Assembly (NCBI RefSeq): GCF_003788635.1 | Contig: NZ_AYKH01000011.1 | Span: 1 to 64,000, forward strand | Direction: 5' to 3' | Length of the DNA: 64,000 nt | From: Salinisphaera orenii subsp. orenii MK-B5 | GTDB taxonomy: Bacteria > Pseudomonadota > Gammaproteobacteria > Nevskiales > Salinisphaeraceae | Shown here: in pieces, positions 17,165 through 26,446 of the stretch | How positions within the stretch are numbered: position 1 is the first letter of the stretch | Layout of the letters: every line of letters begins with the position of its first letter | Position numbers and translations under genes: made by a program | The notes under the pieces: generated by a model | Told to the model about the DNA's origin: nothing | What the model saw: only the letters and a program-made list of their open reading frames with translations | Database searches by the model: none

Positions 17165-18601
17165 TCAGGCGCTGTCGTCGCTGCTGATCCTGCAGAACAG
17201 GTCGCCGAGACTGTGTTTCTTCAGCGCATCCGCCGGGGCGAGCGCGAGGGCGGCGTTCACGCCACTGGCCTTGGTGCAGTCGGCGTGGGTCTTCGCGCCG
17301 GCGTTGGCGGCGAACAGTGTCGGCGGCATGCCGGGCACAGCGTCCAGTCGAGTCGCGAGCGGTCGGATGCGCCGGTCGAAGGCCGCCAGCCGCGTCTTGG
17401 AGAGCGGTTTGCCTTCCGGCAGTGGCATGGTCAGCGGATCGTGCGGGACATCGTCCTTGCGGATCTCGAAGTGAAGATGAGGGCCCGTGGCCTCGCCGGT
17501 CGCGCCGACATAGCCGATGATGTCGCCTTCGTCGACGTGTTCACCGTCGTGCAGCTTGCTTGCAAAGCGTGCCATGTGGCCGTAGCGCGTCGAAAAACCG
17601 TCGAAGTGGTCGATCTGCACCACGCGGCCGTAGCCGCGCTTGCGGCCGACGAAGGTAACCGTGCCTTCGCCGGCGGCGTGGATCGGGGTCCCGCGGTCGG
17701 CGGCCATGTCGACGCCATTGTGTGGACGCCGCACGTGCAGAATGGGGTGCAGCCGATTGGGATCGAACGGCGAGCTGATGCGCTCATAGGCGACGGGATG
17801 TCGCGAGAGCGAGGGTTGGAACGGCTGTCCGTCAGCATCGTAATAGGCCGCGTCGCCCTCGGCGTCGATCGCGCGAAAGGCCTGGATCTCCTCGCCGTCG
17901 GTGACGATGCTCGCAGCGATCACGTCCCCGGCCGCCACCCGCTCGTTGTCGGCGTATTCGGCTTCGTAGATGACGCTGAAGCGGTCGCCCTCGTGCATGT
18001 GCCGCGACAGATCCGCCCGGTAGCGGTAGATGTGGTCCAGCTGAGTGGCCACCGCGGCCGGCACATCGGCCTGCGCGAGCGACTGGGCGAGCGACCCCTC
18101 GACGCGACCGGTCGCCGTCATCCGGCGTGTCTCGCTGTGAAGCTGCAGGATCTCGGCCTGAAGGTCGTCCCCGGACCGGGTCACGGCGAGGGTGTCCACT
18201 TGGTCGAGGTCATAGCGCAGGGCCGACAGGCGACCGTCGGGGGTTTTTCGGATCTGGATTCGATCGCCGGGCTGCAGATGCTCCAGTGGGGCGGTGCGTT
18301 CGCCGATGTCCAGTACGGCGATCCATTCCTTGGGGGACAGGCCGGCGCGATCGAACAGCGCCGCCAGTGAGTCGCCGCGCTCGACGTTCATCTGCTTCCA
18401 GGGCGTGATCTGCGGCGAGATGGCCTCGCGTACCGTCTGCGGGTCGATCGGCGGAATGCCGTCGGAAGCGGGATTGCTGTAGGCGGCCTGCATGGTGCCG
18501 GCTGTTGGATCGGCTGCGAGCGCCGAGCCGGCCGATCCCATGCATAAAACAATCCCGATCGCGCCGGCTGCACCGGCACGCATACCCCTGCTGCAACGCA
18601 T
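17165..18601 (-). CDS. M23 family murein endopeptidase with OapA/LysM-like domain
   Basis: From ATG 18601 the protein has 478 residues: a signal peptide ending near SALAA, a LysM/OapA-like segment (VERGDSLAALFDRAGLSPKEWIAVL, about 70-100), a linker domain typical of MepM/YebA-like enzymes (YRYRADLSRHMHEGDRFSVIYE), and a C-terminal LytM domain with HNGVDMAADRG (about 294) and GPHLHFEI (about 374) that supply zinc ligands. Such enzymes cut peptide cross-links in peptidoglycan to allow cell-wall growth. An unusual C-terminal extension of about 75 residues with two cysteines (DCTKAS, DLFCRISSDDSA) follows the catalytic domain. Start could also be ATG 18583. Confidence 0.88.
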   Translation of the reverse strand: MRCSRGMRAGAAGAIGIVLCMGSAGSALAADPTAGTMQAAYSNPASDGIPPIDPQTVREAISPQITPWKQMNVERGDSLAALFDRAGLSPKEWIAVLDIGERTAPLEHLQPGDRIQIRKTPDGRLSALRYDLDQVDTLAVTRSGDDLQAEILQLHSETRRMTATGRVEGSLAQSLAQADVPAAVATQLDHIYRYRADLSRHMHEGDRFSVIYEAEYADNERVAAGDVIAASIVTDGEEIQAFRAIDAEGDAAYYDADGQPFQPSLSRHPVAYERISSPFDPNRLHPILHVRRPHNGVDMAADRGTPIHAAGEGTVTFVGRKRGYGRVVQIDHFDGFSTRYGHMARFASKLHDGEHVDEGDIIGYVGATGEATGPHLHFEIRKDDVPHDPLTMPLPEGKPLSKTRLAAFDRRIRPLATRLDAVPGMPPTLFAANAGAKTHADCTKASGVNAALALAPADALKKHSLGDLFCRISSDDSA

Positions 18602-19212
18602 CCAATAGCCTCGATTTCTAGCGTTATCGCATCGAGCACTGGCCCGACGGCGTGCTTGGACCCGGGCTGGCCGCGAAAGTTTCATGCGGCCCCGATTCAG
18701 AGACGCGCGCCGAATGCCCTCCGGCGAATGCGGTCGTGGCGGTGCCGCGATGGCCCGGGTCATAAGCGCTCGATTATGCCTGAAAGTTCGAGCCACAAGA
18801 TCAAAAGATAAGTTTTCACTGTCCGACTCGCCTTGAAAGCGCGATGTAGATATGACGTGCCGGCCGGTCGATATCGTATTCGGCCGGCCTTTTTGCTGCT
18901 CTAGGCCGAACTTGCGTCTGCCGTCGGCTCGGTGCAGGGGACAGGATCGACCACTAGAAGCAGCGCCCGATCGAAGGTCGTGCCGTTCGGCCGGCCCGGA
19001 TCGGGGGGCGCCCGGACGTGGGATGACGATCCCCGGGCGATCGGCGGCGAGGCCATGTACGCATGGGCCCGCCTGCGCTACGGTACGGCCTTGGGGCAAA
19101 GCCCCGGACGGTGGGCTCGTGGCGGTCGTTTGTGCGTTCGAAGCTTTCTCGAGAGTGCGTCGACGAACATGCCCGCGCACCGCGCCGGGGCTCGATTGAC
19201 TAAGGGTTGTGC
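18602..19212. other. 611-base intergenic region, possible small RNA
   Basis: This gap separates the minus-strand endopeptidase from the plus-strand SEL1/SH3 gene. It contains a well-formed plus-direction intrinsic terminator at 18859-18894 with no annotated plus-strand gene before it, so a short transcript beginning somewhere in about 18700-18830 is likely. The AT-rich stretch at 18790-18830 (ACAAGATCAAAAGATAAG) is a candidate promoter or 5' part. The region after the terminator should hold the promoter of the SEL1 gene. Confidence 0.45.
18859..18894 (+). terminator. orphan plus-strand intrinsic terminator
   Basis: The 8-bp perfect stem GCCGGCCG/CGGCCGGC (18859-18866 with 18881-18888), 14-base loop, is followed by CTTTTTG with five Ts (18890-18894). 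No plus-strand coding gene ends nearby: the closest upstream one stops at 16628. On the minus strand the T-run would precede the hairpin, so it is not the endopeptidase terminator. Confidence 0.7.
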
Positions 19213-20256
19213 ATGACAAGAACCGAAACGATTCGCGGCTTCATCCTGGCACTCGTGCTGACGGGCGGGGCGACCGCGCTGGCTCAGGAGGCGCCCACGG
19301 ACGACGAGGCGCAGCAGATCCGCGAACGCACGGCGCCGCTGGCGGAGCAGGGCAATGCCAGTGCCCAGTACAACATGGGTGTGCTCTACGACGAGGGCTA
19401 CGGGGTCGAGCGGAACTACGAGACCGCACTGGAGTGGTATCGCCGTGCGGCGGAGCAGGAATACGCCAAGGCCGAGCACAACCTCGGCATCATGTATCAG
19501 GAGGGCCACGGTACCGAGGCCGATCCCGAGCGTGCCGCGGAATGGTTCCGGCGTGCCGCCGAGCACGGCGAGCCCGCGGCCCAGAACAATCTGGCGGTGA
19601 TGTATGTCCGCGGCCAGGGCGTGCCGCGGAACCTGGGTGAGGCGGCGAAATGGGCGGCCCGCGCGGCCGAGGCCGGCAACGAATCGGCGCGCGCCAATCT
19701 GCCGCACATTGCTGATGCCCTGCCGGATTCGCGCATCGAGGGCGATAACGTCAACATCCGCAGCGAGCCCAGTCGCCAGGCGCGGGTGCTGCGCCAGGCC
19801 GATGCCAGCGATGAGGTCGTGCTGCTGGCGCGGGACGGCGATTGGACGCAGGTGCTGTTCCGGAGCGATTACGCCGTCGGCTGGGTTGCCAACTTTCTGC
19901 TCGCGGAGGCCACAGCCCCGGGGGGCGGCGCCGCGCAATCGACGTCCGAAGTGACCTCGGACGCGTCGCGGGCGCCGCGGGATGATGGGGCCGCATCGGA
20001 CCCCGCGCCGGACCGCGATACAACTGCCGCGGCCGAAGACGCTGGGCCGGGGGCCGACGAACGCGACGGCTCACGAATGCACATCGGCCAAGATATCGTC
20101 AATGTCCGCCAGGGCCCGAGCACTGGCGCCGGTATCGTCTTCAAGGCCGAGCGCGACGAGAACGTCACCGTGCTGGCCGAGGAGGCCGGCTGGCGCCGCG
20201 TGCGCTTCGAGGACGGCCGTACGGGCTGGGTCGCCGGTTTCCTCCTTGCCGACTAG
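19213..20256 (+). CDS. SEL1-repeat and SH3-domain exported protein
   Basis: The 347-residue protein has a signal peptide (about 1-24, ATALAQ), three to four SEL1-like TPR units (YNMGVLYDEGYGVERNYETALEWYRRAAE, HNLGIMYQEGHG, NNLAVMYVRGQG; about 35-150), then an SH3-like domain (DNVNIRSEPSRQARVLRQ, about 178-225), a low-complexity Ala/Asp/Pro linker and a second SH3-like domain (IVNVRQGPSTGAGIVFKAE to GWVAGFLLAD, 295-347). Such combinations act in periplasmic binding to proteins or peptidoglycan. The start ATG has AAGGG 6 bases upstream. It stands alone between the endopeptidase and SDR genes; specific partners are unknown. Confidence 0.85.
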   Translation: MTRTETIRGFILALVLTGGATALAQEAPTDDEAQQIRERTAPLAEQGNASAQYNMGVLYDEGYGVERNYETALEWYRRAAEQEYAKAEHNLGIMYQEGHGTEADPERAAEWFRRAAEHGEPAAQNNLAVMYVRGQGVPRNLGEAAKWAARAAEAGNESARANLPHIADALPDSRIEGDNVNIRSEPSRQARVLRQADASDEVVLLARDGDWTQVLFRSDYAVGWVANFLLAEATAPGGGAAQSTSEVTSDASRAPRDDGAASDPAPDRDTTAAAEDAGPGADERDGSRMHIGQDIVNVRQGPSTGAGIVFKAERDENVTVLAEEAGWRRVRFEDGRTGWVAGFLLAD

Positions 20257-20264
20257 ACCCGCCG

Positions 20265-20294
20265 GCCCGGCCGCCACCGGGGCGGCGGCCGGGC
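20265..20294. terminator. hairpin between convergent genes
   Basis: An 11-bp perfect GC stem (20265-20275 with 20284-20294, 8-base loop) sits 8 bases after the SEL1/SH3 stop and 13 bases from the SDR stop. It probably separates the convergent transcripts, although there is no T-run on either side. Confidence 0.5.
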
Positions 20295-20307
20295 GGCCCC
20301 TGCAGTC

Positions 20308-20997
20308 TCAGTCGTCGCGTGGCGGTGTCGGCCGAACGAGAATCTCGTTGACGTCGACACTCGCCGGTCGCGACAGCGCGAACGCCACGGCTTCGGCGAC
20401 ATCGGTGTCGGCCAGCGCGTGCTCGGGCCGTTCGTCGAAGAAGGGCGTGTCGACCATGCCCGGCTCGATGAGCGTGACGCGCACGCCCGAGCCGCGGAAT
20501 TCCTCGCGGACCCCGTAGCCGATCGCCGAGACCGCCCATTTCGTGGCGCTGTACATCGACCCGGGAATCGTGGCCCGGCCGGCGGCCGAGCCGGTGATCA
20601 GCAGATGTCCGCGGCTGGCCTTCAGCGCCTCGGCAGTGACCTGGATGGTCAGGCCGACGCCGTAAACGTTGGTCAGGATCATATCCTTCCACACGTCGCT
20701 GTCGGCGCCGCTGAAGCCGCCCGGGCGGCCGCCCATGCCGGCGTTGGCGAATACCGCGTCGATGCGCCCGAAACGATCGAGCGCCGCGTCGACCATGGCC
20801 TGTTGCGACGCCTTGTCGGTGACGTCGCAGGCCACCGCCAGGGCGGCGTCAGCGCCCAATTCGTCGACCAGTGCCTGCAGTCGATCGGTCGAGCGGGCGG
20901 CCAACACCAGTCGATAGCCGTCGGCCGCGGCCTGACGTGCGGTCGCCGCACCGATGCCGCTGGAGGCGCCGGTGATCAGCAGTACGGGCTGGGTCAT
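20308..20997 (-). CDS. SDR family NAD(P)-dependent oxidoreductase
   Basis: The 229-residue classical short-chain dehydrogenase has TGASSGIG (residues 9-16), the NAG motif (FANAGMGG), the catalytic Ser in ITGSAAG and YSATK with the catalytic Tyr/Lys. GVREEFRGSGVRVTLIEPGMVDTPFF is the usual substrate-binding end. AARS after the second strand favours NADP, as in YdfG-like serine/3-hydroxy acid dehydrogenases. A good ribosome binding site (GGAGGG) fixes the start. Upstream on the same strand is slyD; cotranscription is possible but a functional link is not implied. Confidence 0.9.
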   Translation of the reverse strand: MTQPVLLITGASSGIGAATARQAAADGYRLVLAARSTDRLQALVDELGADAALAVACDVTDKASQQAMVDAALDRFGRIDAVFANAGMGGRPGGFSGADSDVWKDMILTNVYGVGLTIQVTAEALKASRGHLLITGSAAGRATIPGSMYSATKWAVSAIGYGVREEFRGSGVRVTLIEPGMVDTPFFDERPEHALADTDVAEAVAFALSRPASVDVNEILVRPTPPRDD

Positions 20998-21039
20998 ATC
21001 GTCCCTCCGTTCACGTCACGCCGGCGCGGCCGGCGGCGA

Positions 21040-21534
21040 TCATCCGTGCTCTTCGTCGCCTTCACCGTCGCCGTCGTGCACGTGGCCATGCTCGACCTCG
21101 GTGGCCGTGGCCTCGCGGATCTCGGCGACGTTGACCGTGAAGTCGAGCGTCTGACCGGCGAGCACGTGGTTGCCGTCAACGGTGACTTCGTCGCCGTCGA
21201 CCGACTTGACCGTGACGATCATCGGGCCGGCGTTGGATTCGGCGCGAAAGCTCATGCCGGGCGCCAGTTCGTCCACGCCCTGGAAGGCATCGCGGCTGAC
21301 CTGCTGGACGAGATCGTCGCGATAATGGCCATAGGCGTTGTCGGGATCGATGACCGCCTTGACTTCTTCACCCTCGGAGGCGCCCTCGATGGCCTCTTCG
21401 AGACCCGGCACGATGTTGCCGTGGCCGTGCAGATAAGACAGCGGCTGGCCCTCCGCCGACTGATCGATGACTTCGCCCTCGGTGTCGCGCAGTACATAAT
21501 GAATGCTGACGACGTTGTCCTGCTTGGCTTCCAT
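21040..21534 (-). CDS. slyD: FKBP-type peptidyl-prolyl isomerase, SlyD family
   Basis: A 164-residue FKBP of the SlyD type: VVSIHYVLRDTEGEVID, the GHGNIVPGLEEAIEG active-site strand, an inserted IF (chaperone) domain in the middle, then GNHVLAGQTLDFTVNVAEIREAT. The acidic, His-containing tail (EHGHVHDGDGEGDEEHG) matches the metal-binding C-terminus of SlyD, shorter than in E. coli. It accelerates proline isomerisation, helps folding, and in E. coli delivers Ni(II) to hydrogenase; whether it does so here is not known. ATG 21534 is chosen because residues from upstream ATG 21570 are not family-like. Confidence 0.9.
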   Translation of the reverse strand: MEAKQDNVVSIHYVLRDTEGEVIDQSAEGQPLSYLHGHGNIVPGLEEAIEGASEGEEVKAVIDPDNAYGHYRDDLVQQVSRDAFQGVDELAPGMSFRAESNAGPMIVTVKSVDGDEVTVDGNHVLAGQTLDFTVNVAEIREATATEVEHGHVHDGDGEGDEEHG

Positions 21535-21890
21535 GCTGTTCTCTCGTTCGCTTTGTCGTGCGTGAATCACCGGACGTTGCGACGATCACTCAAAAAACAA
21601 TCCCGTGATCGCAAATTTCTGTCCTCGGGCAGCGTTCGGCCGGGTGCTGATGCGGCCGTTCTATATGACGCCCGACTCGGCCGCAAAGGCACGCCAGCAG
21701 CGGTATCCGTATACGTCGATACGCCCATGCCCGGCTGTCGCGGGACGCCGAGGCAGGCGGATCCGTTTCTGGGTCTCGGCGTGTCTTGGCAAGACGCGAG
21801 GTCCTGCCGGCAAGAGGTTCGAGCGTCGATCCGACCGAAGCAGCGCCCGAATCCCCCGAGCCCCGGGGGATCGAGACGCCTGGACCGTGC
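21535..21890. other. intergenic between slyD and osmC, nothing recognised
   Basis: About 355 bases upstream of slyD and downstream of the osmC-like gene, both minus strand. It contains an AT-richer patch with CAAAAAACAATCCC near 21590-21605 that may belong to the slyD promoter. No coding frame or repeat seen. Confidence 0.45.
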
Positions 21891-22316
21891 TCAGCTGTCC
21901 AGCGCAGCGTCGAGCACGATCTCCGCGCCCGTGTAGAGCCGCGACACCGGACAAGCCTTCTTGGCTTCTTCGGCCGTTTTCTTGAACTCGGCCTCGTCCA
22001 TGCCCGGCACCCGCCCGCGGGTGATCAGCTCGATCTTCTCGATAGTGGGGGTGCCGTCGATCGAGAAATGGACCTTGGCCTCGGTCTGGATGGAATCCGG
22101 CGTGTGACCGGCTTCGGCGAGCATGGCCGAGAACTGCATGGAGAAGCAGCCGGCATGAGCCGCGCCCACCAGTTCCTCGGGGTTGGTGCCGTTGCCCTCC
22201 TCGAAGCGGGTCTTGAACGAGAACTGGCCCTCGTAGGCGCCGCTCTGGAGCTTCATGTCGCCCTTGCCGGACTTCAGATCGCCCTGCCACTGGGCATTCG
22301 CCTTGCGTACGGGCAT
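21891..22316 (-). CDS. osmC: OsmC family peroxiredoxin
   Basis: The 141-residue protein has the standard OsmC pattern: MPVRKANAQWQGDLKSGKG, ELVGAAHAGCFSMQ with Cys57, and EAKKACPVSRLYTG with Cys122. These two cysteines reduce organic hydroperoxides with reduced dithiol donors. The GTNPEELVGAAHAG segment distinguishes it from Ohr. The ribosome binding site AAGGAGGG is 6 bases before the ATG. In enterics osmC is induced by osmotic stress and stationary phase, which would suit a saline lifestyle. Confidence 0.92.
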   Translation of the reverse strand: MPVRKANAQWQGDLKSGKGDMKLQSGAYEGQFSFKTRFEEGNGTNPEELVGAAHAGCFSMQFSAMLAEAGHTPDSIQTEAKVHFSIDGTPTIEKIELITRGRVPGMDEAEFKKTAEEAKKACPVSRLYTGAEIVLDAALDS

Positions 22317-22775
22317 GACTACCCTCCTTGCGTCGAATGGATGAATCAGCATTGTGATCGTCGCACATTCGCTACACGAATTGTGTGCAACCGAAACGCA
22401 CGGGTCGCTGGCCGGGGCCGTGGCATCGTGAGAGCTGTCGCCGCCTACGGGCGCGATATGGATGCCACCAGCCGATATGCGCGTCCGTGCGTCGAAAGGT
22501 CGCGTGTGCGGTGTGGGCCGATGCCGCATCCCGGCTTGAGGATCGTCCGGCTCAGCGACCCGTGATCCTGACGCCGGGATTTGAGGGCCGTGTGTATCCG
22601 GAACGCTCCTGCGGCGCCTCGATTGCGCCGATTACGCCGGCCTCACACGGCGCCATTGATGCCGTCGGCCTCGCGTGCTGCGGGTGTCACGGGCAAGAAA
22701 GAGGCCCGTCGCGTTGCACGCGACGGGCCTCTTGTCTCTCCGGCGTGCGCCGAAGATGAGGTGGGCGAACGAGTC
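22317..22775. other. intergenic region upstream of osmC, with the lipoprotein's terminator
   Basis: About 460 bases. The osmC promoter should lie near 22330-22400 (AT-richer around 22345-22390). The far end carries the terminator of the minus-strand acidic lipoprotein at 22699-22733. No protein-like frame found. Confidence 0.5.
22699..22733 (-). terminator. strong intrinsic terminator of the acidic lipoprotein gene
   Basis: A 16-bp perfect stem (22699-22714 with 22718-22733) with a 3-base loop. Read on the minus strand it is followed by TTTCTT. It lies about 40 bases after the lipoprotein stop and is the longest uninterrupted stem in the window. Confidence 0.85.
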
Positions 22776-23033
22776 TTAGCTGTTCTCGTCCGTCTCCTCT
22801 GCCATCTCGTCGCCGGCCTCTTCCATGGAGTCCTGCATGTTCTCGCCGGCATTCTCCATGCTTTCCTCGGTCTCTTCGGCCGCATTTTCCATGCTGTCGC
22901 CGGCGTTGTCCGCAGCTTCGTCGATGTTCTCGCCGGCTTCCTCGGCGGGTCCGTCGCTATCGCAGGCCGCCAGGGTCAGGGTGCCCAGGCCCAGCATCAT
23001 GGCTAACAGCAGCGTGGTCAGTTTCTTGTGCAT
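22776..23033 (-). CDS. small acidic lipoprotein with repeats
   Basis: An 85-residue protein: signal peptide, lipobox LAAC with acylated Cys24, then 60 residues composed almost only of Glu, Asp, Asn, Ala and Met in repeating phrases (DNAGDSMENAAEE, ESMENAGENMQDSMEEAG). The period is near 11 residues, consistent with an amphipathic or intrinsically disordered acidic rod. A good ribosome binding site (AAGGAG) precedes the ATG. It resembles other small acidic stress-related lipoproteins of halophilic proteobacteria, but I cannot name a family. Probably monocistronic. Confidence 0.8.
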   Translation of the reverse strand: MHKKLTTLLLAMMLGLGTLTLAACDSDGPAEEAGENIDEAADNAGDSMENAAEETEESMENAGENMQDSMEEAGDEMAEETDENS

Positions 23034-23183
23034 AGCGGTTCTCCTTTTGAATCGATGGTGAATCGGCCCGTGAGTGCATACGCCGTGCAGCGCTCCCCCC
23101 CAATGGCGGACCTAGACGAAAGTATAGGATAGAAAATGCTTTCCCGAAGATGAATGGGATTTTCCCCTATTGATTGTGCGCAA

Positions 23184-24374
23184 TCAGTATTCGATGCGTA
23201 CCTTGTTCGCGCACGAACGGGCGCGATCGCGCGCCTCGTCGAGGTTCTCGCCTCGGGCCAGCGCCACGCCCAGGCGTCGTTTGCCGTGTATCACCGGCTT
23301 GCCGAACAGATGCAGATAGGTCTGCGGCGCGGCGAGGGCGTGGTCAAGCCCCGCGTAGCGTAGACGGTCGCTTTCGCCGTCGCCGAGAATCACCGCCGAG
23401 GCCGACGGGCCGTACTGGCGGATGGTCGGGATCGGCAGCTCGAGGATGGCGCGGGCATGCAGGGCGAATTCGGACAGATCCTGGCTGGCCAGCGTGACCA
23501 GCCCGGTGTCGTGCGGCCGCGGCGAGACCTCGGAGAACCAGACCCGGTCGCCGGCCACGAACAGTTCCACCCCGAACAGGCCGCGGCCGCCGAGCGCGGC
23601 GGTGATCGCGCCCGCCTGGCGTTCGGCTTCTGCCCGCGCGGCATCACTCATCGGCTGGGGCTGCCAGGACTCGCGATAGTCGCCGTCGACCTGGCGATGG
23701 CCGATGGGGGCACAGAAACTCGTGCCGCCAGCGTGTACCACGGTCAGTAGGGTGATCTCGTAATCGAATTCGACGAAGCCCTCGACGATGATGCGCGTGC
23801 CGGCACCTCGACGACCGCGGCCGCCGGACTGCGAGTGGCGCCAGGCCGCGTCTATGTCAGCTGCCTCGCGCAGCGTGCTCTGGCCCTTGCCGGAGGACGA
23901 CATCACCGGCTTGACCACGCAGGGCAGGCCGATCGCCTCGATCGCGGCGCGGTAGTCGGCCTCGGTCTCGGCGAAGCGGAAGGGCGATGTCGGCAGGCCG
24001 AGCTCGTCGGCGGCCAGGCGGCGTATGCCCTCGCGATCCATGGTCAGCCGGGTCGCCCGGGCCGTGGGTACCACGCGATGGCCTTCGGCCTCGAGTTCGA
24101 TCAGGGCCTCGGTGGCGATCGCCTCGATCTCGGGCACGATCAGCGCCGGCGCCTCGGCCTCGACTACGGCGCGCAGCGCCGCCGGATCGTTCATCTCCAG
24201 CACCTGCCAGCGGTGCGCGACGGCCATGGCCGGGGCGCTGGCGTAGCGGTCGACGGCGATCACCTCGCAGCCCAGCCGCTGCAGTTCGATGGCGATCTCC
24301 CGGCCGAGCTCGCCGGCGCCGAGCAGCATCACCCGCGTGGCTGTATCCGAACAGGGGGTGCCGATGGCGTGCAT
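23184..24374 (-). CDS. purT: formate-dependent phosphoribosylglycinamide formyltransferase
   Basis: A 396-residue ATP-grasp enzyme. [20 protein letters not shown] is the N-terminal nucleotide-like fold of Pur[13 protein letters not shown] the ATP-grasp loop, FEVELFV-like [24 protein letters not shown] the metal/ATP site, and ASAVILGDG the C-terminal part. PurT makes formylglycinamide ribotide from GAR, ATP and formate in purine synthesis. ATG 24374 gives the expected length (E. coli 392). Insert [10 protein letters not shown] (about 196-205) is unusual. It is divergent from a CoA-transferase gene, with a 114-base shared promoter region. Confidence 0.93.
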   Translation of the reverse strand: MHAIGTPCSDTATRVMLLGAGELGREIAIELQRLGCEVIAVDRYASAPAMAVAHRWQVLEMNDPAALRAVVEAEAPALIVPEIEAIATEALIELEAEGHRVVPTARATRLTMDREGIRRLAADELGLPTSPFRFAETEADYRAAIEAIGLPCVVKPVMSSSGKGQSTLREAADIDAAWRHSQSGGRGRRGAGTRIIVEGFVEFDYEITLLTVVHAGGTSFCAPIGHRQVDGDYRESWQPQPMSDAARAEAERQAGAITAALGGRGLFGVELFVAGDRVWFSEVSPRPHDTGLVTLASQDLSEFALHARAILELPIPTIRQYGPSASAVILGDGESDRLRYAGLDHALAAPQTYLHLFGKPVIHGKRRLGVALARGENLDEARDRARSCANKVRIEY

Positions 24375-24488
24375 GCGAAGGCGTCCGGGGGCGGTGATCC
24401 GAATACTGCATTGTCGCCGAGCGCCCCGGGCGGCGAAAGCCGTTCGCCGAGGTTTCCGCATACGCGGCGCCGCATTAGACTGTCGCGC

Positions 24489-25703
24489 ATGAACGCTCCC
24501 CTATCCGGTTTTCGCGTCGTCGACACGACCGCCATGGTGTCCGGGCCACTGGCGACCATGCAGCTCGCCGATCAGGGTGCGGAGGTGCTCAAGATCGAGC
24601 GCCCCGACGTCGGCGACTACACGCGGCTGGCGTCCAACCGGCGCCACGGTTTCTCGGCGAGCTATCTCAACAACAACCGCAACAAGCGCTCGGTGGCGCT
24701 GGATCTGAAATCCGAGGCCGGCGTCGCCGCGCTGAAGGCCCTGTGTGCCGACGCCGATGTGTTCGTCCAGAACTTTCGTCCGGGCGTGGCCGAGCGCATG
24801 GGCATCGGCGAGGACGCGATCCGCGCCGTCGCCCCGGACATCGTTTATTGTTCGATCAGCGGCTTCGGCGAGAACGGGCCCTATGCCGGCTATCCGGTCT
24901 ACGATCCGCTGGTCCAGGCGTTGTCGAGCCTGGCCAGCATCCAGGGCGGCTCGGACGAGGCCCGCCCGCGGCTGGTGCGCACGATCGTGCCGGACAAGCT
25001 CACCGGCTATGTCGCCGCCCAGGCGATCACGGCGGCGCTGCTCGCACGGGCCGGCGGCGCGCCCGGCCAGCACGTGCGGGTGTCGATGCTCGACGCCGTG
25101 ATCGATTTCCTCTGGCATTCCGACATGAACAGTCAGACCTTCGTCGGCGATGAATTCGACCAGGCGCGGGCGGCGAGCTTCATCGATCTCATCTACGAGA
25201 CCACCACCGGCTACATCAGCGTGGCGGTCCAGACCGATCGCGAGTGGCAGGCGCTGATCGCGGCCCTCGACAAGCCCGAGTGGAACGACGACCCGCGTTT
25301 CGCCACGCCGGCCGATCGCCAGGACAACATCGACGCCCGGCTGGCACTGACGCAGGAGGCGCTGGCCACCGACAGCGCCGCGCACTGGCTGGCGCGACTG
25401 TCCGAGTTCGGGGTGCCCTGCGCGCCGGTGCTCACCCGCACGGAGCTCATCGACGACGAACAGATCGCGGCCAACGCGATCCTGATCGAGACCGACCACG
25501 ACCAGGCCGGGCGCCTGCGCCAGGCGCGGCCGGCCGCGCGGTTCTCGGCGATGCCGGTGGACGACCCGCGCGGCGCGCCGGCCCTCGGCGCCGACACCGC
25601 CGCCGTGCTCGCCGAGCACGGCTACGACGCCGCCGCCATCGCCGAGCTGTTCGACACCGGCGTCGCCGGCGGGGCCTACCGCAGCGGAGGAGACGAACGA
25701 TGA
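24489..25703 (+). CDS. CaiB/BaiF family CoA-transferase (class III)
   Basis: A 404-residue class III CoA-transferase: [40 protein letters not shown] at the N-terminus, [51 protein letters not shown] and [12 protein letters not shown] are all family landmarks. It moves CoA between carboxylic acids through a covalent aspartyl-CoA intermediate. The substrate is not evident. Its stop overlaps the ATG of a glutathione S-transferase gene by four bases, so the two are coupled, possibly for catabolism or detoxification of an unusual acid. Confidence 0.92.
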   Translation: MNAPLSGFRVVDTTAMVSGPLATMQLADQGAEVLKIERPDVGDYTRLASNRRHGFSASYLNNNRNKRSVALDLKSEAGVAALKALCADADVFVQNFRPGVAERMGIGEDAIRAVAPDIVYCSISGFGENGPYAGYPVYDPLVQALSSLASIQGGSDEARPRLVRTIVPDKLTGYVAAQAITAALLARAGGAPGQHVRVSMLDAVIDFLWHSDMNSQTFVGDEFDQARAASFIDLIYETTTGYISVAVQTDREWQALIAALDKPEWNDDPRFATPADRQDNIDARLALTQEALATDSAAHWLARLSEFGVPCAPVLTRTELIDDEQIAANAILIETDHDQAGRLRQARPAARFSAMPVDDPRGAPALGADTAAVLAEHGYDAAAIAELFDTGVAGGAYRSGGDER

Positions 25704-26416
25704 TCGATCTCTACTACTGGCCCACGCCCAACGGCTGGAAGGTCTCGATCATGCTCGAGGAGTGCGGGCTGGACTATCGGCTGGTGCCCGTGGATATCAA
25801 CGCCGGCGACCAGTTCGCGCCTGCCTTCCTGGCGATCTCGCCGAACAACCGCATGCCCGCCATCGTCGATCACGATCCGGCCCCGGCCTATGGCGGCGAG
25901 CCGTTGCCCATCTTCGAGTCCGGCGCCATCCTCCGCTATCTCGCGGAGAAGAGCGGCCAATTCATGCCGACGTCGCCGCGGCTGGCCAAGGAAATCGACG
26001 AGTGGCTGTTCTGGCAGGTCGGCAATCTCGGGCCGATGGGCGGCCAGATGAGCCATTTCGTCAACTATGCCCGTGGCGACCACGCCTACGCGCTGTCGCG
26101 TTACCGCGGCGAGTATCACCGCTGCCTGGGCGTGCTCGAGCGGCGTCTGGCCGGCCGCGACTGGCTGGTCGGCGAGTGCTACAGCGTGGCCGACATCATC
26201 AACTGGCCGTGGGTGCTCATCGCCAAGGCGATGGGACAGCCGCTGGACGATTTCCCGAACGTCGCCGCCTGGCGGGCACGCGTCAAGGACCGTCCCGCGG
26301 TCCAGCGCGGGGTCGATCTCGGCAAGGAGATGCGCGGCGGTCAGCCGAAATCCGAGGCCGCCCGCGCGCGCCTGTTCAACCAGACCGCGGATACCGTGCG
26401 ACCGGACGCCGACTGA
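25700..26416 (+). CDS. glutathione S-transferase family protein (YfcG/YghU-like)
   Basis: The 238-residue protein opens with a thioredoxin-like GST domain: [43 protein letters not shown] with the cis-Pro, and ESGAILRYLAEK. It is followed by the helical domain (SVADIINWPWV). TPNGWKV in the first loop is the YfcG/YghU/Ure2-like signature; these bind glutathione or GSSG and act as disulfide reductases. Start overlaps the CoA-transferase stop (ATGA), showing cotranslation. Confidence 0.9.
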   Translation: MIDLYYWPTPNGWKVSIMLEECGLDYRLVPVDINAGDQFAPAFLAISPNNRMPAIVDHDPAPAYGGEPLPIFESGAILRYLAEKSGQFMPTSPRLAKEIDEWLFWQVGNLGPMGGQMSHFVNYARGDHAYALSRYRGEYHRCLGVLERRLAGRDWLVGECYSVADIINWPWVLIAKAMGQPLDDFPNVAAWRARVKDRPAVQRGVDLGKEMRGGQPKSEAARARLFNQTADTVRPDAD

Positions 26417-26446
26417 GCCGGCGCGTCATTCACTCGAGAGGATTTC

